NCBI GenBank assembly: GCA_018466975.1
Contig: JAENRS010000016.1
Location: 1-64,000 of the forward strand
Direction: 5' to 3'
From: Sparassis latifolia
Lineage: Eukaryota; Basidiomycota; Agaricomycetes; Polyporales; Sparassidaceae
DNA length: 64,000 nucleotides
In this document: one piece after another, positions 23,147 to 33,749 of the stretch
How the letters are laid out: every line of letters starts with the position of its first letter
How positions within the stretch are numbered: the first letter of the stretch is position 1
Made by a program: the position numbers and the translations under genes
Notes under the pieces: model-generated
What the model saw: only the letters and a program-made list of their open reading frames with translations
What the model was told of the DNA's origin: nothing
Databases searched by the model: none

Positions 23147-25555
23147 GTGATGGCTCCGCTGCCTTGGGCCAACGATACAGAATTAGACTGGCTAAACGAG
23201 CAGCTTCCACGATTTCTCGACCACCAAAAGTGCAAGAAGCTGCAAAGCTTCTTCCGAGTCTTGTACACGGACTGGAGCACACAGTTCCCGGAGCGTATCC
23301 GCCTATTTCCAGATATCGACCCAATGGCTCAGCTGACCACAGAGCAGGACCATGCGCTGACAGATGCTATTGCTCGCCGACAGAAGGTAAGTTGCACTTA
23401 TACTCAGTTCGAACAATTCTCACATGGATATTAGCAACTCTACAATTGGTACAATAACCACAAGCCTAAGGGATGCTCAGCAGACAAGACCGCAACCACC
23501 ATCCTCAAGAATTTCATCTCGAAGGATGCCGTTCAGTCCAAGCGCCTTCTGCAGGAGGTGGAGGCATACTCCCGCAAGTATTATGTAGAGAAGGTGCAAG
23601 CTTCTGTCAAGGCAGAGATCAAGGAAAAGAAGATCAAGAAAGGCGAGTCATTGCATGTCATCAGGCGTCGAACGCAGGCAGCATATGACAAGGAGACGCC
23701 AGAAGTCAAGGCAGAGATTCTGGCGGCCATAGAGCAAGAGAAGGCGGCGCGCGAGGCCGATGCTCTGCAGATTGAGGATGCACACGCTCAGGGTGAATGC
23801 TCTCCGGTGGAATACCAAAAGTAAGTCGTACATTCGGGCTTCTCCATACCGCCTGCCTCATGCAAGTTTGCAGAATGCTGGATTGCATGCCATCTGCAAT
23901 AGAGCAGTTTTTCGGTGCCTTGGCTCAAAAGACCGGGTGGAAATTTTCTGTTTTCGGAGGAGGACCTAGCCCAGTAGATGGCAGGAACCTCAGATCAATG
24001 GCGTATGTAAATTTGCTCCTTGTGCTCGTGCAGTCATGCTAATGATAGCATCAGATATCACGTCGGGGACAGTCCCAATACCATCAAATTTTGCGATACC
24101 ATGCACGACTTCGAAGCACACTACATGGAACCATTTGGGCATTTCCTGACATCAGTGTATTGCGAGTAAATATCCTTTTCCCTCATCTTCAATGTTCACT
24201 TATTCGGGTTTCAGCCCTTGAGGTCCGTTGTAGGCGGGCACTTGTTACGTCACCCGCAGGCAGTTCAACGCTGACCGAAGATGTGACGGTGCTCGACCTC
24301 GATGCCCTTCACTATAGGATGGAGGGTGAACCAAGCACTGAGGAACCTCAAGCCGGGCCATCCTCAAGCACATCGTCCAGGCCCTTGCCCTCCGATGACG
24401 AAGGAGAGCATGACCTGCTCTCCGACGTCAGTCCTAGGGGACCAGTGCAGCTTCCACCATCACCAATGCCATCGGATGACAGCAGTGCTCTCACAAGTGT
24501 CCACTACACTGCTGCCCATGATTCGGATTCTGGAACCTCCGGACGATCAAACCCTGCTCCCGCCGTCCCGGCCCTTCACCTTCCCATGTCTGTCCACCTG
24601 TCTCCGCAAACGCCACTGTGACATGGGAACCGGCCCCTGCTCTGTGGCAGTTCGACGTTCTGCTGGCTCCATTCCAGTTCGACCTAGATCTCCAGCTGCT
24701 GTCCCTCGACGACGCATTGCTGCGCATGCAACGGGATGATGCAAACAAATTGACAGGTGCATTCAACTTGACATCTTCCGCGCATGCGGCGGTGCCATTT
24801 TCACTAGACAGTGGCTCTGAGATGTCACCGGGAGTTCCTCTTCGTGCATTGTCATCCAACATGCACACCAGCTCTCCGTCTCCATCCGTGTCTGTTCCAT
24901 CTGCACGGTCTCCGTCAGCGCTCTCTCCATCGGCGCTCTCTCTGCATGCGCCCTCACCACCCGCACCCTCTCCATCTGTGCCCTCGTTGCCTGCCCCCTC
25001 TCATTCCACGCCCTCTCCATTAATCTCATCTCCTTCTGCACCTTCGCTTACACTCACCCCATCTGGACCCTCCATGCCCATATCCTCTGTGCGTGCACCT
25101 TCCGCCTCCATGCCATCTCCGCCTAGATCTTCAGCCTCCGGTGTCCCTGCTCCATCGGTCCTGGTTTGCCCAGAGCCAGTGGATGTGTCCTTGTCTGCAC
25201 TTACAAGTGTGAGTTCTTCAACCCGTGGATGCCGCTGAGTGCCTCAAAAGCAACATGTTCGTGAGATTCCTGTGGCGACGGAGGCTTCGCCTGCAGCTTC
25301 TGAGGGTCCATCAGCTACGAGATCAAGTCGCCCAGCCTGGACACATGTTGCACCGAAACAGGCCGATGTCTATTGGTCGCATAGTAGGAAGCAGCAACCG
25401 ATTGTCGCCGCGGGACAGGACACTGAGGTACCAGCTCACGGAGGGAAGAGGTCTGCAGGTAGGCAATGCAGGTAGGTCTAAGCGACATTCGTAACATTTA
25501 CAAAGCTGACCTGTGCACATCTCTTAGTGGGCCTCCGAGGAAAAAAAGAAAATAG
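23147..25555 (+). CDS. Multi-copy Agaricomycete hypothetical protein with Ser/Pro-rich linker and C-terminal NLS
   Basis: Start MAPLPWANDTELDWLNEQLP at 23147. A conserved N-terminal domain (FPERIRLFPDIDP, ALTDAIARRQKQLYNWYNNH across an intron at 23387-23434) leads to a basic helical stretch near 23560-23800 (YYVEKVQASVKAEIKEKKIK). A second domain across further introns reads FFGALAQKTGWKFSVFGGGP and IRYHVGD...FEAHYMEPFGHFL. A long Ser/Pro-rich linker follows (24880-25130). The last exon encodes GPPRKKRK, a textbook nuclear localisation signal, and a TAG at 25553-25555. Similar proteins are abundant in mushroom genomes; I know no assigned function. Splicing is uncertain near 24150-24220, 24540-24620 and 25210-25240, where a frame change is needed, so the copy may be damaged there. 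Cargo candidate. Confidence 0.55.
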
Positions 25556-26396
25556 GTGAATTGTGGGTGGACAGGTAGATCGATGGGGAGGAGGTGGTCC
25601 GCGTTATTTCACGAGAACATTTTTGTTTTTTTCTTCTGCATCTGTCGTCGCCGTTTTCAGTTTGCGTACCATTGGTAGTTAGCCATTAGTGCTTAAAAGT
25701 ACAACTTTGTCGGGTTCATGGTGTTCTGAACAAGCAATAAAATTCATTCTAATAGCTGATTAGCTGAGATCTGCGTGACTTCAAACTTCATTGGGAAAAG
25801 GTGGCTTCGGCGAGTTGAACAGTCTGACTTAGCAAAATTCCGCAGACCCTGATATATCAGACTGTGACAATTACAACAAGAATGCGGTACCTACGCACTG
25901 TCTGATATGTCAAACCACGATAGCTGTCATATACATAAGATAGTAATCAATTCAACAACATTGTAGTGTACAACACAGAATACCCGATGTGGCAAACCCC
26001 AAACTGAACATTGGTGATACCTACAGTACTCGAGTGAAGAAGAACACTGAAAAGAATAAATGGGAGAACCAACTGCACACACCAGGACAAGTTCTTGAAG
26101 ATACTTACAGTACACCAAAGTTAAGGGCACAGCCACACGAAGGAGTAAGCAGAAGGGAGCGGTGGGATAAGTAAGCAGAATAGAAGGGAGCGGCGGGATA
26201 TGATGCACGATCAGAGGATGCGGTCTATTATGGAAAGAGGCAGGATGCGCCCCCGAGAATATCTACAATCTCCGATCTGCTAGATCAGATCAGGGGGAAA
26301 GAAGTGCTGAAATCGTAGGGCCCGGAGAGCCGGAGAGCCGGGCAGTCCAAGTATTCCCAATAGGGAAGGACCATTTGATTTGTCATACATGCCGGT
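25556..26396. other. Gene-less spacer at the right side of the 12.8-kb segment
   Basis: No protein-like frame. Holds a small TGATATATCA array at 25849-25912 and short purine-rich direct repeats (GTAAGCAGAA.GGAGCGG) near 26148-26200. Confidence 0.55.
25849..25912. repeat. CTGATATATCAG palindromes, inner right array
   Basis: A perfect 12-base palindrome at 25849-25860 and a CTGATATGTCA variant at 25902-25912. Confidence 0.7.
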
Positions 26397-26480
26397 CTGA
26401 TGTATCAACACTGGTAAGCTGTAGCTACTACTGCTGATATATCGAACCTGAGTTGAGCTTTCCGTGGTTTGATATATCAA
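26397..26480. repeat. CTGATATATCAG palindromes, outer right array
   Basis: Copies at 26397-26407 (CTGATGTATCA), 26434-26444 (CTGATATATCG) and 26468-26480 (TTTGATATATCAA), spaced 34-37 bases, the same spacing as in the left array at 14179-14256. Confidence 0.75.
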
Positions 26481-26574
26481 TATGACACATAGGCCTGCTT
26501 CTGAGCTGTGTGTGATACCAGGTTTGAATTACCTAATAAAGGTACCGTACAGTTACACCACCACCACACTTCTG

Positions 26575-26735
26575 GAACCCTATGTTTATAACAAACCCAT
26601 AAGATGGCCCATAGGTTTCCATGGGTTACTCACTGCTGACCCACACCCATACCCATAGATACCCATACTTACAACCCATGTGGGTTGGCGATACCCATGC
26701 CATACACTATATGCAATCCCCTCATGGGTACTGGT
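26575..26735. repeat. ACCCATACCCATGGGTATGGG-type array, right
   Basis: Repeated CCCATACCCATAGATACCCA and complementary GGGTT/ATGGG words, matching the left array at 13915-14075. The outermost 20 bases form the right inverted terminus of the 12.8-kb segment; from 26716 on, the sequence is Plavaka coding sequence. Confidence 0.8.
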
Positions 26736-27211
26736 GGTGTCGCCCTGATAGTATCCTTTGTTGGAGTACGTGAGACTTGTCGTGCCACTGAAAGACTAAT
26801 TTGCACGCGTTTGTAGACTGCAAACTGTGTTCGACCATGAACACCTTGAGCTGCAATAGGGACTTGCTGGTTAAGTGAGTGTTTGTGCAAGAAATTCTCC
26901 AGATTTTGCACAAATCTTGTGCATCCAAAATCCTCGACTAGAGAGTGAACAGGTGTGTTAGGAAAGCCGGGTTGCTTGGCAATTTCATAAGGAAGATTTG
27001 AAGGCGCAGTGATGTCAGTTATGAAAGATAATCTTTTCTATCAATAAGTAGCAAATTTTCATGAGAATTGCTACTTTTAAGTAGACTTATCTGTAGGTGC
27101 ATAGATTAATTTAGGATAATCTTAATATAATCTTCCAGATAATCTGAGGATAATCTTCTGGATAATCTGAGAATAATCTGAAGATTAGCAATAAAATACA
27201 ATTTTAACTTT

Positions 27212-27300
27212 GACACTAGCCAGGATTGAACCCTGGACCTTAGGTTGATTTTATAGAATATAATTCCAAGTGACACTTTAGACCACTTGACCATTAGGCC
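27212..27300 (-). other. tRNA-like sequence in the left arm
   Basis: Inverse copy of the right-arm tRNA-like sequence: B box GGTTCAATCC (complement at 27223-27232) and A-box-like TGGTCAAGTGG (complement at 27283-27293). It is not called a functional tRNA because a full cloverleaf cannot be drawn. Confidence 0.5.
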
Positions 27301-27902
27301 ATATATCACAACTATCTTATATTAAATTAGACATCTTTTTCTTGAAAAAGACTTAGCCAAATTCTGTCTATTAGAAAAGAGTAAGTAAAAGACACTTGAC
27401 TTTTATCATAGATAGACAAGACTTATAGACAAACAGTACTCTGCATCCTATTATAGTCTTGTTCTACAGCTTACAGTTTTTGTAAACTATCATGCAGTAC
27501 TATAGAGTATCTTAATATAGTCATCTATAATATATAACAAGTTATTGAGAGACAGTATTTTATTTGTTCATTTTAGGCTTATACTCTAGAGTCTATTATA
27601 TTATAGACTGAGCACTTATGTATACAAGATCTTTATAGCTATCTTCTAATTGTATAGCAAAGTTCTGTTTTGCTGAAGTAACTGTAGAAACATATATTCT
27701 ATTAATTACATATTGTACATTATATGAAGGCTGCAAGCATTAGAAAAGACTATAAGACTCAGAGTAATGTTTTTTTATAAGTCTTGTCTATCTATGATAA
27801 AAGTCAAGTGTCTTTTACTTACTCTTTTCTAATAGACAGAATTTGGCTAAGTCTTTTTCAAGAAAAAGATGTCTAATTTAATATAAGATAGTTGTGATGT
27901 AT

Positions 27903-27992
27903 GGCCTAATGGTCAAGTGGTCTAAAGTGTCACTTGGAATTATATTCTATAAAATCAACCTAAGGTCCAGGGTTCAATCCTGGCTAGTGTCA
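27903..27992 (+). other. tRNA-like sequence in the right arm
   Basis: TGGCCTAATGGTCAAGTGG fits the RNA polymerase III A box, GGTTCAATCC at 27971-27980 the B box, and CCAGG-GTTCAAT-CCTGG a perfect T arm. The total length of about 90 suggests a Leu/Ser-type tRNA origin, and the end TAGTGTCA resembles a tRNA-Ser 3' end. A D stem GGCC/GGTC is possible. The acceptor stem is weak and no clean anticodon arm was found. Confidence 0.5.
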
Positions 27993-30695
27993 AAGTTAAA
28001 ATTGTATTTTATTGCTAATCTTCAGATTATTCTCAGATTATCCAGAAGATTATCTGAAAGATTATCTGAAAGATTATATTACGATTATCCTGAGTTAATC
28101 TATGCACCTACAAATAAGTCTACTTAAAAGTAGCAATTCTTATAAAAATTTGCTACTTATTGATAGAAAAGATTATCTTTCATAACTGACAAAGATGGAA
28201 GGCGAGTTCTGGGAATTTTGGTTCTGAGGTTTAAGTCGTGGCAGTTCAGCCCACTGCAAATAGGCATCAAACTTGTGGACAGCCTCTTGGCATGTGAGCC
28301 AGGTGGTCATCTGCTGGAGATATGCCTTCTTATTTGTTGCACGGTATGCTCGCTTTGCAAAGTCGATGTGGAGACGTTCTGAGTTTTCTGTATTGAAACC
28401 ATCAACTGTTCCGAGACTGCGAATGGACCATCCATAGTGTTCCGCTGAATGTGCCTTTGGGATGTTGAAGTCTTGTCTAATGTCCTTGTCAACAAAAACA
28501 TGCTTGTTCACATGGAAGGCCTTCCAGGCAGTTTCGAGCTTTGTAATGGAATCTTCGGTGTGCACCTCGAAATGAGCGTAATAAATGAAATCGAGGACGG
28601 CACGAACGGCATGAAGAACGGCAGAGTCGACACTTCCCATAATGACACCAAGGAAAACCTTCTCCATATTCTTGTATTCTGCACCTGTCCACTGTGAGAT
28701 CAAGGAAATTCCCTTTTTGAAGTGACACAAATCTGGGTGAGTTGTCATGGCCTTGAAGCGACGATCAATCTCCTCTTCCTGGTCCTTATTCTTGATGTCT
28801 TTCTGCTTGTCATTTATGCACATGGTAGCCCAGTTCACGAGATGATCCTTGAAGACGCCCTTGTGTAGCTGGTGGAGAATGTCTGGTGTAATGCAGGCAA
28901 GTATGTTGCAGTGAGGCAACTCTCTCCAGAATGGATCCACAAGTTTGAGGCCCAATTTCTCAAATTTCTCCGGTTTGTCGCCTTCAGCAGTTTCTGACAG
29001 AATTTGCTCTATTTCTTCAGGATCTCGCATGAGTGAATGGAGTGGTTCCCCTCATCGATTTGGATCTACAGTGCACTTCGGGCAGTAGTTCTCCTGGCAG
29101 CCAGAGACAAGGCACTGCTCTGGATGATCGGCAATGTAAGCTGCGAGAATTGGATACACATGTCGCATGCATCCATCTGCACAGACCATGTCAACACCCT
29201 CTTTTCCTGCCTTGATCAAGGGTTCCAAGAGTGACTGCATACAGGCGTGGAACAGACGTACACCCTCGAGGGATCTGCGTGCCTTAGAAAAGCATTCAAG
29301 CTTTGTCACAGGAAGGTAACCAATCAGCACAGTTGCATGTGAAGATGGTTGGCGCCGAGTGGACTTCTCGATATTTCCAATAGAAAGGTACACGGGCCAT
29401 GCAGACTTATCACCACTGAAATTTGACAACTGTGTCTTGTCCGAGGAGAGAATAAGAGGTGCAATTGTGGCACCATGAGGTAGACATTTCTGCAGATGCA
29501 TGTAAGCCTCATATATTATTTAATTAAAAGGTCTCACACCTGAAGATCCCACCACCATTGACCTGTCCAAGTTTCATCGTAAATTCTTGTGTTTCCTTCT
29601 TCATCCGCAAATATCTTCTCCGGTGCGTATCACATCACATCTTTAAATGCAGGATTTCCAATCAATTCCTTGACACATTCGACAGGATCACGCTTCCATA
29701 GCTCCAGTGTCTTGATGCAAGTATTTCCCTTTTCATCTAATTTATTTCCCGTAACCTCCCAGAGCTCACATGACCAGGACGGTCCTTGAGGGAGTGCATC
29801 AACCTTCTGGTAAAAGGCTCTTTTGTTATGGAATGACAGGTTCGCACGTTCCTGGACCTGAGTTCCCATGTCAGTGTGTGGAGGAACTTGTGCACTGACA
29901 TACGCACCAGAGGTAACTTTAGGTAGTCATCAATAGCGGTCTGACTGAGGCCGGCAGTCATCAACCACTGCGCCAGCTCCCATTCCTCTCGACTGGCAAA
30001 GGGGTCCCAGGAATCTTTTGCTGCAGCTTTCTTCTCATCCTGCAGCACTTCAAATGGTGTCTTTGCCTCGTGAATGACAGATGCCACATCAAATTCGGCA
30101 GGAAAGTCTTCGATCTATGGATGCTTTGGTAAGCCACCAAACTCCTCATCTTCCACGTCCTCAACAGTTGCACGCCGGGCATTCTGTTGTACAGGAGGTT
30201 CCTCTTCCAACAGACTTGACCCTGGCCCAGGATCTCCAGTTTCAGCTCTCTCCACCGGGTCCGGCAGCACCATTGCTTCTGAATCAACATCCGGGTCATC
30301 TAACATCACATCATTTTCATCTCTGGTATCACCTCCATCTTCTTCACTGGCAGGAGGCCCGTCTTGATGTGCAGCTTCAACATCTTCCCCTGGAATAGCA
30401 CGGCCCTTTGCGACCTTGCGAAGAAAAACTAGTCGACATGATCTTTTCTGGGAGATATGCGAGCGTAAGCCCTGGAGTGTTGGCTTGGTTTGGTGGCAAA
30501 ATGAGCAGGTAAATTGAGGCATGTTTGTGATGTTAAAGGTAGGTTGGCAATGCGAGGGTACAATTCACAGGAAGGAGCAGAACATGAAGTTTAAGTTGTC
30601 GCGGCACATGGCCGCCACATTTATTGCGGCGTGTGGGTTCTAAGTTTAACATGCTGGCTGCTTACCCAAATCCAAGTCTCCCTCTGACCCTCACC

Positions 30696-32682
30696 ATGCC
30701 TAAACGCAAGTCACCTCCTTCAGAAAACAACCCAGGCTCTGAGCAAAGCAGCTCAGAGTCTGAAACAAGGTCAAGACCTCACAAGAAGAATGCACGGACA
30801 GCGGCAACCGCTGGTGAGAAATGGACTCGGAAAGTCTCCCAGAAGCAACAAGAAATGAGTAAGCTTCTCAGTCCGGCCTCACGACACCTTGTTCGATGCT
30901 ACTGACATACCTCATACCAGATGAACAACAAGCACGTAAGGATCAGAACGAACTCGATCAGCTTCGCAAAAAAGTGGCCAAGTTGCAGAAACAGGTGAAG
31001 AAGGGTAAGCAGACTCAAACAGCCACACGGGAGCCAACAGAAGCAGAATACGAGGGTATACCACACGAAAGTGAAGACGAGGATGAGCCTGGACAAGTCT
31101 CAGGCATCTTGAGCATTGGGTCTTCGGTACATCGCGACGCTCTGTGACTGATGCTAACTAATACTTATTCGCATTCAACTACAGCTGAAGAGGGGTACAG
31201 CGATGGCCATCAGCACCACTTCTGCAATGCACGACCGCACTCGGGGTTCCCGCTCATACCTGCGCCGTCAAGGTTCTTCTCGCATGGCCACAGCATCAGA
31301 CGCCACTGCTGTCACACAGCCTCAGAGGCAGCGTGCGAAAATTTTTGTTCATTTACTTCTGACTGCATTGACTGACTCAACAATTGCAGCATCTGGGAAT
31401 TTGGTCTGCCGAGGAAACATCGTCACTACAGTTAGTGATGATGATGATCAAGCACGGGCCAGGCGCTGACTGACAGCACCCGACACTTCAGCGGACGTGG
31501 AGATTGCGGAATCACACAATACCCCTACGCTGAATGCCCACACTGCAGTTCCTGAATGCTCACTGCTATCGAAGGACTCCTCAGATATGGCTAAAGTTGT
31601 GACACCGCTGAAACATGCCGAGTTCGCAAATGACGAGCCTCCCAGTGGTTGCCCGAAGGCTTCCGATTATAAGGATGATGTTAAATTCCTTTTATTAGAT
31701 GCTACTCACCACTTTGAATGTCACATCATAGGAGTACAGGCCTACCCGAGTGCGGAGACAGCGGCTTCATGGGCCCATGATCTTTGGACAGAAGTATGCC
31801 ACGCGCATGGAGATGGAAGCTTACCGATAGAATGACAACTATCGTGCATCTTCTCCTTCTCCTCTTCCAATTTTCACAAGCTGATCAGCACGGGTTTTCA
31901 GATTGTGAGCCGCAAGTCCAATGCACGTGGTGATATGGTGGAGGAAACTCGAAAACACATACCTGCGGCATACGGATTTATTGTGACTGATACCTCCAGC
32001 GCACGCCGAAAGAATATCAAACTTTACCGTGGTCTCGTGGAGGAATCAATGTTCCATTACAAGGTGTGTTCGTTCACTCGTTTGCACTGGAGTCTCGTCC
32101 TGTTCTCAATCTGTCATAGACTTATGATTTAGAAGCCAGGACACGAAATGGCTTCCTACACAATCCTCTTGTTTTCAAACTCATCAAGGAATGCTTTTTT
32201 CAGACGAAGACATCGTATGGCGTGAAATATAGAAAATATTTTGATCCCATTCACTTGCCAATGCTTGCACTTCTGTTGACGGGTGTGAGTGCTTCGCATG
32301 TATCTCAGACAATTTCTGACACTGCGTAATCAGATTGAACATGTCATTGAAGAATGGTCAACGGGGATCCAAGTCCCGGTCGCATTCCGTGAAGGTGACA
32401 ACGAGCGTCGGTATGTCAATCATGTTGCAGATATCGCGAAGTGGGCAGAACCGTCGCCTGGTGTGGTCCGCAACATCTGCAAGAAGTGGCATGATCGCGC
32501 CCGGTGAGTACCAATATTTAACTTCACAGCAGTCTCTCATGGTTGTTCTTCGCAGCCGTGCAACAGGTGTTGGTGACGAGGACAAGCTGACAGGTCACAT
32601 CTCGGCGACGGTGATCGAGGACGCGCAGAAGGAGTTGGCAGGGTGCACTAGAGATACCGACAGTGAGGGCGAGGATGACTGA
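30696..32682 (+). CDS. DUF6532-like hypothetical protein
   Basis: Start MPKRKSPPSENNPGSEQSSS at 30696. The N-terminal half is basic and low-complexity, with a short coiled coil (QNELDQLRKKVAKLQKQVKK near 30940). The C-terminal half is the domain common in multi-copy Agaricomycete proteins (DUF6532): YKDDVKFLLLDATHHFECHI, GVQAYPSAETAASWAHDLW, SNARGDMVEETRKHIPAAYG, KNIKLYRGLVEESMFHYK, IKECFFQTKTSYGVKY and IEHVIEEWSTGIQV. It ends near 32682 after DTDSEGEDD. About six introns of 50-60 bases. It looks open and spliceable throughout. It lies next to, and divergent from, the Plavaka relic. Function unknown; the family is often dispersed with transposons. Confidence 0.7.
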
Positions 32683-33125
32683 TCTGTACCTACTACAATA
32701 CGTTCTTCGAATGAATGTTGTATTACTTCATGATCACCTGAGGATGTCGAATGACCATCTATTACATGTGAACTACGTGAGATATCAGTACTACGGAGTA
32801 TTTGATGCGAGTTTTCTTGCACTCGATAGCGCTCCCTGAATGTACGCGGTGACTATCGAGTGCTATCGGGACTACACTGGCAACTATCGAGCACTAACGA
32901 CACGGGGACTTGTCTATCCAACTATCTGTGCTAGCGAGCCTACCTAGGTCTGTCGAGCGAAGTGATTTTTCCCTGATATATAGGCAATTTAGCAGGTACT
33001 TACTGTACGAATATGCTGTGTCTACTGATAGTTGTCCAATTCGAGTAGTGCCAACTGTGGCGGTGCAGAAGGCGGTGATTGATGCAGGTGGCGTCTTCTG
33101 CCCAGGTGGGCGTGTATCAATGAAA
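32683..33125. other. Spacer between the DUF6532 gene and the Copia element
   Basis: No protein-like frame and no recognised repeat beyond a few copies of ACTATCGAG.. near 32850-32900. The bases just before 33126 (TGAAA) are the left flank of the LTR element. Confidence 0.55.
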
Positions 33126-33245
33126 TGTTGCGAGTACGCGGCGAGGTGGAAAGACATCCAACGGATGTCTGATGGATCTGTAGCAGGGACAAAGGAGCAG
33201 TATGCTACTGTAGGTCAGTAAAGTGAGAACTAAGTAAAAAGAGAG

Positions 33246-33738
33246 CACAAGGTGCATTCCACCTTTTTTCCTGGGGAAAAACCTGGAGAAAACGACAAAG
33301 TAAGTCTCTGGGAAATATCTGAGAAAAACTGAGAGAAAACAATAGTGTAAATCCTGGGGAAAAACTGAGACCCAGAAAAAGCAACAGATTTCTCGGAGAA
33401 AAAACCTTTGTTTCCAAATTGGGATTTCTGCAAGAGGTATGTGGGAGATTCGCAAGATAATTCCCGGGGAAATTTCCCTCAGCCCAGCACCCGAATGTGG
33501 CGGGAAAAACATATCCCCGGGAATTATCTTGGGGATCTCCCACATATCTCTTGCAGAAATCCCAATTTGGAAACAAAGGTTTTTTCTCCAAGAAATCTGT
33601 TGCTTTTTCTGGGTCTCGGTTTTTCCCCAGGATTTACACTATTGTTTTCTCACAGTTTTTCCCAGATATTTCCCGGAGACTTACTTTGTCATTTTCCCCA
33701 GGTTTTTTCCCAGGAAAAAAGGTGGAATGCACCTTGTG
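33246..33738. mobile_element. 493-bp foldback (palindromic) element
   Basis: Two arms of roughly 230 bases are near-perfect inverted copies (CACAAGGTGCATTCCACCTT at the left end, its complement at the right end), meeting near 33490. It is flanked by GAG at 33243-33245 and 33739-33741. The right LTR at 42771-42782 shows the empty site with a single GAG. Ends beginning CAC plus a 3-base duplication recall CACTA-type elements, but the ends read CACAA, so this is only a suggestion. It is open in several frames because it is palindromic; these are not genes. Confidence 0.88.
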
Positions 33739-33749
33739 GAGTAATCACC

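Larger units (their letters stand above)
13905..26715. mobile_element. Candidate 12.8-kb TIR element with KDZ transposase relic and cargo genes
   Basis: The first 25 bases at the left (TGCAATTAGTGTCTGGTATG and on) and the reverse complement of the right end (TGCATATAGTGTATGGCATG and on) agree at 21 of 25 positions without a gap. Inside each end comes an ACCCAT-type array (13915-14075; 26575-26700) and then an array of TGATATATCA palindromes (14179-14256; 26397-26480), in mirror order. Outside, the left flank is the tail and the right flank the body of a Plavaka transposase, so the segment appears inserted in that gene. It carries a KDZ transposase pseudogene and three unassigned genes. No clean target duplication was recognised. 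KDZ elements in fungi are known to be large and to carry extra genes. Alternative: two or more smaller nested elements. Confidence 0.6.
27014..28193. mobile_element. AT-rich foldback element with ~410-bp inverted arms containing tRNA-like sequence
   Basis: The arm 27014-27428 (GTCAGTTATGAAAGATAATC and on) is repeated, inverted and nearly identical, at 27777-28190; a loop of about 350 bases separates them. It is clearly more AT-rich than its surroundings and has no transposase. It interrupts Plavaka coding sequence without shifting the flanking frame. A GAT triplet on each side (27011-27013; 28194-28196) may be a 3-bp target duplication. A few differences between the arms (for example near 27125-27160 against 28045-28085) show modest age. 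Confidence 0.85.
26716..30522 (-). pseudogene. Plavaka transposase, main body (interrupted twice, three premature stops)
   Basis: Start MPQFTCSFCHQTKPTLQGLR at 30522, a C2H2-like finger typical of Plavaka. Then [100 protein letters not shown] and IPKAHSAEHYGWSIRSLGTV. In-frame stops: TAG 30115-30117, TGA 29630-29632 (in VM*YAPEK, where arginine is usual) and TGA 29052-29054 (in NR*GEP). A 1.18-kb element splits the frame at 28193/27014; beyond it the same protein resumes (APSNLPYEIAKQPGFP, VHSLVEDFGCTRFVQNLENF, KDTIRATPPVP) and ends abruptly at 26716. The remaining C-terminus is probably the fragment at 13408-13904. Not functional. Confidence 0.88.

Noticed and set aside
13905..26715. Starship-type giant element
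   Set aside because: No DUF3435 captain recombinase at an edge; the ends are inverted repeats, which Starships lack.
27903..27992. Functional tRNA gene
   Set aside because: A and B boxes and a T arm are present but there is no convincing acceptor stem or anticodon arm, and it is duplicated in an inverted repeat.
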